A stretch of DNA of 56,097 nucleotides from Astrothelium macrocarpum (lineage: Eukaryota > Ascomycota > Dothideomycetes > Trypetheliales > Trypetheliaceae). The stretch is taken from assembly GCA_021030915.1 (NCBI GenBank), contig JAGEMR010000169.1, positions 1 through 56,097 of the forward strand, read 5' to 3'. The position numbers and the translations under genes are program-made. Position 1 is the first letter of the stretch, and each line of letters begins with the position of its first letter. Shown one piece after another: positions 44,109 to 54,286 of the stretch. The notes under the pieces are model-generated. The model was not told the origin of the DNA, did not search any database, and worked only from the letters and a program-made list of their open reading frames with translations.

Positions 44109-47021
44109 CTAGATATAGAGGGAACCTTGCATTGGAGCCACAACGTCTCTGGCTGTGGTAAGAGCGCAATGCCCTACTCCTTTCTCATCATGTGAAAAAA
44201 CACCCCACTGGATGGGAAACATGTAAGCCTCGCTATCGCCCTCGGGCGGATGACATGCAGCGCTAATGGCAGCGCTACAAGACGATGCCAAAGGAACATC
44301 AGACGGATAGTGTCGGCAGACGCCTAGAACGGATATCACGACGACAAAGCAAATACCTAGTAATATTGCTAAGCACCACTGTTAGTGAGAGAACAAAAAC
44401 GGTCACAACTGGATGTATACCAATAATCGTAGGCTCAACGCTATAACCAGTAGCGTAAATACGTCCGGAAGCGTCACGATTGTGAACTGGAGAGCCATAG
44501 AAGACAATTCCAATAATAAAGACGCTTTGAGATATCAGCCAGTGTAGTAACGACATGGTGGATATCAAGGGAACACCATAGTGCCAAGGCATAGAAACAA
44601 AATAGGTTGACCTTTGAATGCCTCGTGGAGCGGAGACGCGGAGAGATTTTTTCACTCGCGAATACGTAGGATCAGAGTAGAAGATGCGCTTCATCCTCGC
44701 GAGTAGATTCCAGAACCATAGTATTTGATTGGTGGGATCTTGAGTCTCTAAATGTGCCAACTTTTGTTCCAGCGACAACATTGGCGTAGCACTATCCACT
44801 GAAGGCTTATAAGTTGCAGTGGCAAAGCGTGACCATTCTTCGCCTACGAGGAATGTTGTAAGAAGTGCATTAATTTGCACATATAGCAAAGATACTAAGA
44901 CTTGCCAACAGTTGGCAAATAAAATGCACTGGTATAGTGACTTGGACGTATCGCCCTGATATTAGTAACAGTTAACTGAAAGGTACAATAGAGAGGTCTT
45001 GAGGTGATGGGATCACTGTACCGGCTTAACAAAGTTGACAATCTCTTGGTAGCTTGGCTGGCCAAACCCATAAGCTGTAACATCTACATTTCCGCCAGAG
45101 GTGACCCTCTTGATTGACTCGATCGAGGATATTAACAGGGCGCATGCGACAAGTAAGGTCAGAACACAACTACGACAGATGAGTAATAAGTAGCATGTCT
45201 GTCAACGAATACGGCTACGTACAAGAGGATGGTGCTGTAAAACATCTTCTTGGAAGAAATTTCAAACCACCTATAGTTAGTGGGCTTCCATACACGAGGC
45301 TGAGGGTCCTGCCAAAAACTATCTATATTTACACGGCTAGCAAGAGAAATGTCTTTTGTTGTGGGGTCGTGGTCCTGCAAGAACGAGGCCGCCGCGTCTC
45401 CAACTGTCGTCAACGGTGTCTTTTTAGGTGATGCTTTCGCGAAGATTCGTACTGTGCAAAATATGCCGATGCATTTGATTAAATTCGAGATACACACTAC
45501 TTTGTATAGTCAGTATATGCATCAACTTGATCAGCATCGCAAGCTTCAGATGCGTGCAGGTTCTGTTGGCTCACCCAACATGATTGGATTTGAGATCTCA
45601 ACGCTACAGTTTCCTGTCACATTTGATTGTTGTGAAAGACAATAATCGATCTTATAGCCGAAAACGTTCCAGTTTTCGATCAAACTCGGGTCTGACTGCC
45701 AAGACTTTGGAGAATTAAAGTTGAAAGTATTGGTCATACCGGTCTCCCAGTGCAGTACCCCATTCTCGTTCTCGAATCTTGCATTCCAACCGATGACAAA
45801 CAATGAGTTATTCTTCTCTGTCAAGGAAGAAAATGGGTCGAGCAGATCTGTCGAAGTGACCAACAGGACGTCGGATGCTGGTGAATATCCCTGCGTATAT
45901 TGAGTAAGGCAGTCGATCTTGGTTAGATTCACGAATGACGTAAGATCGTTGAGAGCCTCTCCTTGAAGCATTTGAGCTTGAGAAGGAAAACCAGAATCGG
46001 TTACTATATCACCATCCCAAAGTTGAGGTGTAGCGATTGGATTATTCATGAGCTTCGGGGGCGAGTACTAGTAATTCAAGCCTGTCATGTTTCTTTTACT
46101 CCTTGCGTATAACGTGCTGTTGGTTTGTATAATATTATAATGCTTTCCAAAAGCGAATCCAGGATCGACGACGGCGAAAGCGTATACATTTTGAGGTTTC
46201 AAAGTAATTATCGCAGAGTTACACCTAGCTCAAGGAATCAGTCGTTAGGCCTTCGTCGTAGAGCAAAATCTTCACTTGGTCTATTCTAAAACAGACTTTC
46301 ACATACAAGAAATGTAATGGCAGAGAAAAAAGCCCTAACAGCACAAATAATGCTGTTCGGAGTCCTGAGATATATCGCAAGTTTCGAATGCTTGGGATTC
46401 CGATATCAAGCCATTTGTGCTTTTGATGTGCTTTATCAACTTCACCTCTGGTAGGAGCTGAAAGAAGTTGCATACAAAGATTTGACGCTCCGAGAAGTAG
46501 ACTGCTTAGTACATTGATTACGATATGCAATAGAGAGTCCAGACGACTTGCCACGTCACAGTTGCCATGATATATTTCGCCATTCACCCGATTTTTGTGC
46601 AGTACAAGGACCGTAATAGAATTTATGAGAAGAACAGTAATAGATGTGGCGAATGCGATCCAAAGTGTTGTCTCTCGGCGCGAAAGCCAAGCTGAGAAGC
46701 CGTTTGCTTGCTTGCTCGTCGGATCTGCCTGTGGGAACCACGGGCAAAGTAAATGTCTCGAAGCAAATCTTGGCCATGATAAGGCTTCGTAGTTCTGAGC
46801 TGCCTGTGTAGGGGGATTCGAGCTTTCTATATACCCAGAGTCATCATCGCGTCGCTTCAGGTGTAGCCCGAGATCCGGCTCGTGATCCCACCTAGCCGTA
46901 GGATTAGTGAGGAAGACAAGCATGTACTTTAATCTTACAAGGACTCAGGCTCATGGCCAACTAAGGGACTTGATATTCCGGCCCATATCTCAGAGCTTTT
47001 TAGCGGACATTCAGTTGTCAT
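44109..47021 (-). CDS. DUF6536 multi-pass membrane protein, 7 exons, with one in-frame TAG
   Basis: The exons on the minus strand are 47021-46939, 46891-46307, 46224-45575, 45496-45223, 45169-45022, 44955-44421 and 44368-44109. All introns are GT-AG, 47-82 nt, and phases agree, giving 845 codons. Exon 2 has the DUF6536 domain: ITVLLINSITVLVLHKNRV, NGEIYHGNCDVASRLDSLLH, SSLLLGASNLCMQLLSAPTR and KHKWLDIGIPSIRNLRYIS. Later exons give further membrane spans and the C-terminal family blocks SAPRGIQRSTYFVSMPW, LLHWLISQSVFIIGI, SSCSAAISAACHPPEGD and GHCAL. The only blemish is TAG at 46070-46068 in exon 3, where CAG would fit. A 120-nt intron (46187-46068) could remove it but would delete conserved-looking sequence (VYAFAVVDPGF). 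The function of the family is unknown; it is a plasma- or endomembrane protein of filamentous fungi. Confidence 0.75.
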
Positions 47022-48174
47022 GACACTTGCACTGTCTGGAGCGATTAGTATCGAATTGAAATCGAAGGTATCGAATGACCGGAGGAAAAGTCGCAATTTC
47101 TGGAGTGTATTGGGGGGGGGGGTGCAAAGGAGAACCGGGGTGATCGATAGTATTAGGTAGTGTACGGAGTACAGCCACGATAATTCGCATCCGATATGCA
47201 CTGAGCGCAAGATGGGCCTAGCATAAGAATGCAGATGTCGGGCGTCTAACACTCTTGAGCTTAGGAACACTCAGTGAAAATACTCTGCGCCACTATGGCA
47301 TCAGCACATTCTAGAATTTTAATCGACTCCAAACTTACTATCGTTGGGATCCAATTAAGACAATAGAGCACAGGAACCAATTACGAAAGCCACCACAAGT
47401 GACTGAAAACTGCTTGTGATATAATTGTAGAAGGGGCTCTGAGTGCACGCACACCTAAGTGGTTAGTCTAGCACCTGTAAATAGCTCCGAACACGCTCAG
47501 ACTACAACACTAATTCTTCTCCGACAGCTAGCACCATAGCTCTCGTCCTTTTGTAGAAGATTCTCAAAACCAATTGGCAGAAACTTCTAAAGCCAATTAG
47601 AGTTGTATATACATGATACGCTAGACTATCTCAAGAATATGGAGACGAGGTAGGGCTGGAAGGATGCACTGATCGCAATTTGGCTGTCAAATTCGAATTG
47701 GCGCTGTAATTCAAGCCTAGCTTAAGCAAAACTCAAATGTGGCGTTCAGCTCCGAAGCCACAGCGCCAAAAGCTCAGCTTTGTTTGCCAAGCGCTTAAGT
47801 CTTAAAATAGAACAATAAATTGGATTCACGTTGATATTCGGCTTGATTTTGTACGCTAGCTATCTGAGTATTAATTTATATTATTTTCATTTTGTTTTTT
47901 CGTGTTTAATTTTTTATTTATCTAATTTAAATTAATTCTGAATTAAAATCTCGTTTAATGAGAAAAAATTTTGAAATGCATTCATAATATCTCTGATCAT
48001 ATATTATCTGATCGCGAAGATAAATAATTTCATCAATTCGTTTTATTCATAATATAATCAATTCAATCATTTTCATAATATTTATTCATAATTGATCTAA
48101 TAACGAGATCGTCAATAATTTTAGAAATGAAAAAAATTAGATTATTAAATCTAAAAAGAAGAGATGAAAGAGAA

Positions 48175-48260
48175 TGGCGGGATTCGAACTCACGATCAGC
48201 AGCAGCTATCTTTGCTTTTGGCCGCCAGTGACGTTCTTCTACCATTGCGCCACCACGGCC
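48175..48260 (-). repeat. tRNA-like relic with Pol III A and B boxes (SINE-like)
   Basis: On the minus strand an A-box-like TGGCGCAATGG (48252-48242) and a B-box-like AGTTCGAATCC (48190-48180) are spaced about as in an intron-containing tRNA. The acceptor strands do not pair and the T stem has a mismatch, so this is not a working tRNA gene. A tRNA-derived SINE or a decayed tRNA is likely. Confidence 0.45.
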
Positions 48261-48655
48261 ATAAATTGGATTCACACTGCTAGTTTGTACCAGCGTCAAT
48301 CGCCACAGGGCAGGATAGGCAACAATCACATGAGCTTCAAACATCCGACGGCAACCTTAATGGTGTTGGAAATTCAAAGTCATTGTCTCGATGTCTACCA
48401 ATGGCTACACGTTAAGACTTAATACCTACACTCTCTGCATGCTTACGGCCAAAAACGATTCATCTACTCAATAAATCCGGCGCCTTGCAGATACTGATTC
48501 TACGGCAACATCACTTGTTAAAAAGGCGACGCCGCACACTATTTTTCAGAGTTGGAATGGGTTATACTTCAACATTCCCCTTAATCCAGTATAACTGAAA
48601 GGTGCAGTATAGGGATGTAATAAGGCTTTATAAAAGTTTGCTAATAAAATAGTGA

Positions 48656-48714
48656 TTAAAGATAAATAAATTGATAAAACTATATAATATATATTTATGT
48701 CGATTTATCTTTAA
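48656..48714. repeat. 12-bp perfect inverted repeat in AT-rich DNA
   Basis: The arms ttaaagataaat (48656-48667) and atttatctttaa (48703-48714) flank 35 bases of nearly pure AT. It may be a small MITE remnant or a chance palindrome in AT-rich sequence. Confidence 0.4.
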
Positions 48715-48763
48715 CTAAATCTAACTTTGAATTTTAGAGTTTGCTGTAGTTGTCTTATCTAGT

Positions 48764-48806
48764 AGGTATCTCAGTGTCAATTACCATTGCGCTACCGAGC
48801 TTATAA
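48764..48806 (-). repeat. Second tRNA-like 5' half, related to the relic at 48175-48260
   Basis: The minus strand reads GCTCGGTAGCGCAATGGTA and then a TGACACTGAG segment. It shares the A-box region and the following ACTG block with the first relic but has no B box. It is probably a second, shorter copy of the same element. Confidence 0.4.
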
Positions 48807-49540
48807 CCTATTGGAATAGTAAGGTAAAAATCATAAGAAGATATTATTGAAGTCTAAGTTACGAACGGTAGTGAGGACCGAACTATATACGCACGAGCTA
48901 TATGTGGTAACAGCTACCATGGCTCCTCAGATAGTAGCTTCCCACAACACATGGAACCGGCATAACTAGCGCCTCGAGACCATCGACAATACGCGAGGCG
49001 CAAAACGAAGAACGCGTGTTTGATGAGGGCTATAGCAAGGCCGGCCGGATGCTAGAGTCATTGAGTTCAGAGTTAGGCAGATAGGCCAGAGGACTTCAGG
49101 CCAACTCGCCGGGTTTTGGCAGCTTGCTGACGTAGTCTGCGGCGGTTTGGGGTCAACCAATCTCCTATCGCTTTGCTATCAGTCTCTGTGTTTAGGAAAA
49201 CTGTTCTTTGTTCGGGTAGGTTCCCTGTGGAAGCATTGTAGAAATTATATGGTCTAACAGATCCAATATCCCGTTTTACTGTCTGCTAGTAATCCGTAGA
49301 GCTCTCTATTTTTGTTAACTCGAGTTTTTCCATCAGTCACACCTGTTTCACTGTTGATTGAGTATACTACTTATCTCTTGTTAACTGTGTTTGACACTTA
49401 TTTTGATACTTGAAGTATAGACTATATGAATTTTCATTGAATCTGTATAATTAAACTCGTAGCCGAAGGTCAATTAAATAAGAGCTTAGTCAGACTGTCA
49501 TTAATCTCCTCACCAACGTCTTGTCTCCGAAAAGGGCGCA

Positions 49541-52500
49541 TTAGCCACCATTATAGACTAGAAGGCTTTGGATATTGATTCTGCCAAAGCCACGTTGACG
49601 CAACAGTTCCCGGCCACGGTGAAGCGGGAACTCGGCCACAACCATAACACTGACACATTCCTGGACGATGCCAGCTTTATCTAATAGCTCTAGCACCGCG
49701 CAGAGCGTCTCTCCTGTGGAAAGCACATCGTCCACCACCACCACTGACGCGCCCCTAGGGACCATGCTCTGCTCCATCTCCATCCGCTTCTCTTTCGGAC
49801 CGGCGGATGTGAAAGTTGAGATATATGACGACGACTTGATAACAGAAACAACGGGTGGGGGAAGCTTGCCAGCTTCGCGAATTAGCACCAAAGGCACGTC
49901 AACCTGCGACGCCAATGGCGACCCATAGACAATGCCTCCAACCTCGCAACATACCACCGCAGAGATTTTGGCCCATTCACCAATGAAGTAGCGTTTCAGC
50001 AGAGACGTGCAGAGGGCTAGCCCACCAGGTTGCTGTGAGATGCCGAGCACATGGCGGAAGTCGATGCCCTGACGTGGGTAGTTGGGCACCAGGCGCACCA
50101 GCTTGTCTAGTCGATGCAGATCATCATGGATGAGTGGAAGCAGGTAACGTTTGGCAAAGTTTTCCGCCGCCTCGCTTCCAGTCATATCATTGTTGAAGAT
50201 GAGACTGGGGCGATAACTCAAAGCTGTCGTATTGTTGTTATCACCATCGCCGTTACCGTCGTGGCATCCTCGACGAAGGCGCCGTGTATGCTCATTAGCT
50301 TGGACATGAATTTCGAGTAGCCTGCTGTGCGGGACCAAATGCGAGAAGGCTGCGACGGGCGCCTCATCTCTCAGCCCAGTGATTACCAGCACGTCTACAT
50401 CAACTGCACCGTGCACAACATCTAAGAAATGCTCCTCTGGCAATTGAGGTCGCTGCCTCACCTGTTCTTGGAAGAACGTTGTCAGTGCTGGCCGGTGTTG
50501 CTCCTTGTAGACACGGTCATGAAGCAGACGGCTCAGGTCGGCACCGATAGCCGCCGCGTATTCCTGCTTAGTCGCATCGCTAATGCTGGCTGTACGCGCC
50601 GTAAGGCCTTCATGGCTGCATTTGAGGAACACAGAGACCCAGATGTCGGCACAATAGTCTTTACCGGCGCAGCTTTCGCCTGTAACAAGAATGATAAGTT
50701 TCGGTCCAGTCCTCGTTTCCAGGAGCGGGCAAGCGTAAGCTAGTACGTTATGCGGGTCCACGCTATGCTTGAGACGGGCTAGGCGTCCTCGGTTCAGTCC
50801 GAAAGCTTTGGCAGCTAGCGCAGCATCTCGAGGGTCCGGCCCAAGGTCGGCGCCATAAGCTCCACTGCTCAAGGGCAACAAGTCCTCGGCGACGTTGTAG
50901 ACCCACCGTACAACAGATCGTGCGGCTTCGGTGCCATCTTGATCGCGGGGCCAGACACCTGTTATCACGCAGGCAAAGTCCCAATCTCGACAGCCAAAAG
51001 CAGTGGCACCGGCCGCAACGTCGCGAATCGCTCCTCCACCTTGCAGCAAATGGAGATAGCAAAGTGATGAAGGGCGAGTTGCCAATGCCGCCACCAAGCG
51101 ATCAGTCACGTACAGTTCTCCAATGTCTTTTAAGAACAAGCACCGCTTGAAGGAGGACGTCTTGCCGCCGCCGTGTCCGCCGTGCATACCGGATACGTAC
51201 ATTTCAGCCTCGAACAAAGCGACGCCGTCCATAGTCTCGTCAATGTCTTCTAAATCCCAAATAGCACCTAATGGCGTTTGCACGGGTGTTTCAAGGGCGA
51301 GCCTGGTTGTAGAACATTCAAATTCGGTTACGCCAAGATGCAGCTGGCCAGCGTCCCAGTATAGATACGCGTCTGCAGAACAGTTCTGGGGGAGTTTTCT
51401 GGCGACGAGGTCATCAAATTGCCTGAGTTTGAGCCGCGCCTCGGCGTTGTCACTCAACGGGATAACACATTTTCGACATAAGTAAGTTGGAGCAGCGTAA
51501 GCCTTGAAGGTCACACTGATTACAATGCCCAAATTGGTTCCAGCACCTTTCATCGCCCACAATAGTTCGGATTCATTTTCCGGGCGAACAGCACCAACCG
51601 GCCGATGTTGGCTTGGTACATGGCCGATACAGAGGATCTGAGCGGATTTGACGCTGACCACAACAGCACCGATAATGGCATCGCATGCGAGCCCGTGCAA
51701 CCTAGCCAGGTGTCCAATGCCGCCTTGTAGCCAGAGACCCGCGCCTACGCTTGGCCGAGCGCCCTGAGGTACTGCAAAACCCGCCTCCATGGTCTTGCGT
51801 ACTACATCCCCCGTCTTGCACCCGGCCTCAGCGACAACCCAGGAAACGGGACCAGAGTTGGAGTCTCCTTCCCCCGCCGTGAGAATGTGTACTTGATCAA
51901 AGGCGCTCATGTCTACCGAGACAACGGTGGGCCATAGACAGTGGCCGCTGTGACCTCCGCCGATGACGGTTAGGCCGATCTTATGCTTCAGAGCCCATCG
52001 CACGCATTGCTGAACGTGTTGAATCTCTGTCGGCCTGACAATCGAGGTAGAGCGGTAGAGGCGAGCCTCCCGGTTTTTGATCTTCATGTCTCCCTTCACT
52101 AATGGTACCTGCGCTGTCAGCTCCGGCAACGTGGTGGAATCTTGTGTAAAGGCTGCCATGACATCAGGCGCGCTGAACAAGAGATGGTCTGGATAGGCTT
52201 CGTCGCGGCGGCTCAAGGTGCGGCATTCCTCACGCCATGTCACTCGGAGAGCCTTATCAACGTCCACATCCTGTACGGTATATCCCGCTATGAAAGGAGC
52301 AAAACGGTCAAGTGCTTCTTCATTATTCGTAACACGAACAACCCCAGTAGGGAATGAAGCTGTTCGATGGCATACTAAGCCGTCAAGATCTAGAGCCCCG
52401 TCGCGATGGAAGATGACTACCAATCCGCCCTGTGGCTGCTTAACGAGCTTTTCTAATGCCCGTTCGATGAATCTACGTTTGGGCTTCATGCCGTACATGC

Positions 52501-52996
52501 TGTGGCAGAAAAGGATGATGTCATATTTGTCATCCTTATCCACTGTGCTGGTACTGGTATCGCTTAAAGTGTCGTCCTGCATAGCAAACGGAATCCGATG
52601 GATGTCGGGCGAATGTTATACACGGGGTAGCGGGGACTCAGTATTGTTGGTGGAGCGAAGCCATTCTTCCAATTTTGTGGCGAACAAGCTGTTAGGCTCG
52701 AATGCAGTATACTTCCTAACCTTCTGCTTTAGACGATCAGGAAGATGTCCAAGTACACTTTTCGGGCCCGGTCCGATCTCCAGCACAGAAATATCATTGC
52801 GCGAGTTGAAGAGAGGGGTCAGCAGCGCAGATAGCTGAGGGATGATGAAATCCTGATATGTTATCCATCCTGAATCCCGCATCAAGATTTCGAAGCCGGC
52901 GCTGTACTGTGTGTCAGACAGAGGCTGCTTCGGAGACGATGCCATTGCATTGGCTTTCTGCCTAAGAGCCCTCTTGAGAGACTCAAGGGTAGCCAT
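49541..52996 (-). CDS. Four-domain fusion: SAM methyltransferase, BBE-type FAD oxidase, PMK-like kinase, phosphoribosyltransferase (1136 aa)
   Basis: The exons on the minus strand are 52996-52622 and 52576-49541. The 45-nt intron (GTATAA...TGCAG) is phase 0 and joins the two halves of the methyltransferase. Residues 1-270 are a class I methyltransferase, with motif I VLEIGPGPKSVL at 71-82 and acidic AFEPN near 98-102. About 300-755 are an FAD-linked oxidase: IGGGHSGH (330-337, a histidine usable for flavin attachment), GLWLQGGIGHLARLHGLACD, and a BBE-type end RLARLKHSVDPHNVL. About 752-900 resemble PF04275 phosphomevalonate kinases: P-loop VTGESCAGKDYCAD near 756, then an Arg-rich lid HTRRLRRG. 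About 945-1136 are an APRT-like phosphoribosyltransferase with the PRPP loop VVVVDDVLSTGET at 1070-1082. No signal peptide is visible. The combination implies channelled synthesis of a nucleoside- or pterin-like metabolite (inference). Confidence 0.88.
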
Positions 52997-53388
52997 TTCA
53001 GTTTGGCTGGGGATGTAGGTTTGGCAATTGGTGGTATGAGCCTTATTGAGGCCACCAGCGGTATAGTAAAGCAGATTGGAATTACGAAGAAGCAGTGAAA
53101 AGGAGGTTTGGCTGCAAGAGAGAGAACCGCTTTACCGCAACGCTATAAAGATACGCTCTGTGGCCCGGGAGGCTGGGTTGCCTATAACTCACATAATCGG
53201 CGCAACAATCCACGGCACACGGATGGGTCATCCACCCTATCCAGGTTAGTGTCAGGCTCTGTTTGCAATCACCATTAAAAAATACCATCACACATACACC
53301 CGAAACTGTTGTCTACTGTCTACAGAATCCCTATTTTTGGCCTACCGCCATTGCTTCGCACTGTTTTTCATCAGGACTCACGACGTAG
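52997..53388. promoter_or_regulatory. Shared divergent promoter region, fusion enzyme / GTP cyclohydrolase I
   Basis: These 392 bp separate the two start codons, and no other frame fits inside. Both promoters must lie here, so co-regulation is likely. I could not assign specific factor sites. Confidence 0.5.
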
Positions 53389-54286
53389 ATGGACCAAACG
53401 GATACTGCCCGAAGTTTGAATAGCAGCAACGACTCCCAGGTACATCAAATGGCATACGACAAGATGGGCGCTGAAGGGGACGACAAGCGTAGTCCTACGA
53501 ATGTACCATTGGATACAAGCCGCACACGGAACATTTCCATCCAGCAACCGACGATTGACCCCAACGGCTTGAGTTGGCCAAGTAGGTATGTCTGCTGGCG
53601 TGAGGCTATTGGCTAACTAACAGATTCAAGGTCGAGGCACGCTCCAGAGGAGGGAGGCAACCGTGGGGGAAAAGGAAGAATGCCTGACCAAGTTGTCAGG
53701 TGCTGTGAAGACAATCCTGGAGTGCGTGGGTGAAGATCCCGATCGAGAGGGTCTACTTAAAACCCCAGAGCGCTATGCACAAGCTATGCTCTTTTTTACA
53801 AAGGGCTACGAAGAGAACCTGCTCGCTATTGTCAACGGAGCCATATTTCACGAAGACCACAACGACATGGTCATTGTGAAAGACATTGAGTTCTTTTCGC
53901 TCTGTGAACATCATCTTGTACCATTCTCTGGGAAGGTAGGATGAGTATCTCTTTCTTACTTTACTGTTGACTGAAAACGCTAGATGCATATCGGATATAT
54001 CCCCAATCTTCAAATCATTGGTCTCTCCAAGATCGCCAGAATAGTCGAAATGTTCTCGCGGCGGTTTCAAGTTCAGGAGCGGCTTACGAAACAGGTCGCC
54101 CTTGCCATCTCGGAAGTACTCCAGCCAGAAGGTGTCGCCGTCGTTGTAGAGTCCAGCCATCTCTGCATGGTTACGCGTGGGGTAGAGAAGACTGAAGCGA
54201 ACGCCACCACCAGTTGCATGCTCGGCTGCTTTGGCTCGTTCGCTACAATGAGGAAGGAATTCCTGGATCTGATCAGCCGAAAGTAG
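53389..54286 (+). CDS. GTP cyclohydrolase I (3 exons, 266 aa)
   Basis: The exons are 53389-53581, 53631-53935 and 53984-54286. The first intron uses donor GTAGGT and acceptor CAAG, the only pair that keeps the family sequence (LSWPS/RGTLQRREAT); the second is GTAGGA...GCTAG. The enzyme converts GTP to 7,8-dihydroneopterin triphosphate, the entry to folate, tetrahydropterin and deazapurine routes. The core is intact: LSGAVKTILECVGEDPDREG, FFSLCEHHLVPFSGK (Cys156, His158, His159) and ESSHLCMVTRGVEKT (Cys227), giving the zinc ligands and catalytic histidine. The C-terminus (SCMLGCFGSFATMRKEFLDL) departs from the usual family wording, suggesting a diverged paralogue rather than the housekeeping FOL2. 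The variable N-terminus is about 60 residues. Divergent pairing with the fusion enzyme suggests a dedicated supply of pterin precursor. Confidence 0.92.

Larger units (their letters stand above)
47022..49540. other. AT-rich, gene-free block with relic repeats
   Basis: No gene was seen in 2.5 kb. The DNA is strikingly AT-rich from about 47860 to 48165 and 48590 to 48760 (runs such as ttatttatctaatttaaatt), as in RIP-mutated repeats. An 11-G homopolymer occurs at 47112-47122. Two tRNA-like relics and a small inverted repeat are listed separately. The block separates the DUF6536 gene from the fusion-enzyme locus. Confidence 0.6.

Noticed and set aside
4521..46070. Reassignment of UAG to glutamine to explain three internal TAG codons
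   Set aside because: TAG ends other intact genes here (wall protein at 11147-11149, GH16 gene at 36487-36489, GTP cyclohydrolase at 54284-54286), so a changed code is unlikely. RIP-type mutation is simpler.
47112..47122. 11-G homopolymer as a G-quadruplex or regulatory element
   Set aside because: It is a single uninterrupted run without further G tracts, and it may also be a sequencing-prone site.
19146..54286. CRISPR array, phage or bacterial operon structure
   Set aside because: The window shows spliced fungal genes throughout. The tandem repeats have no regular unique spacers, and there are no ribosome-binding-site-led gene series.
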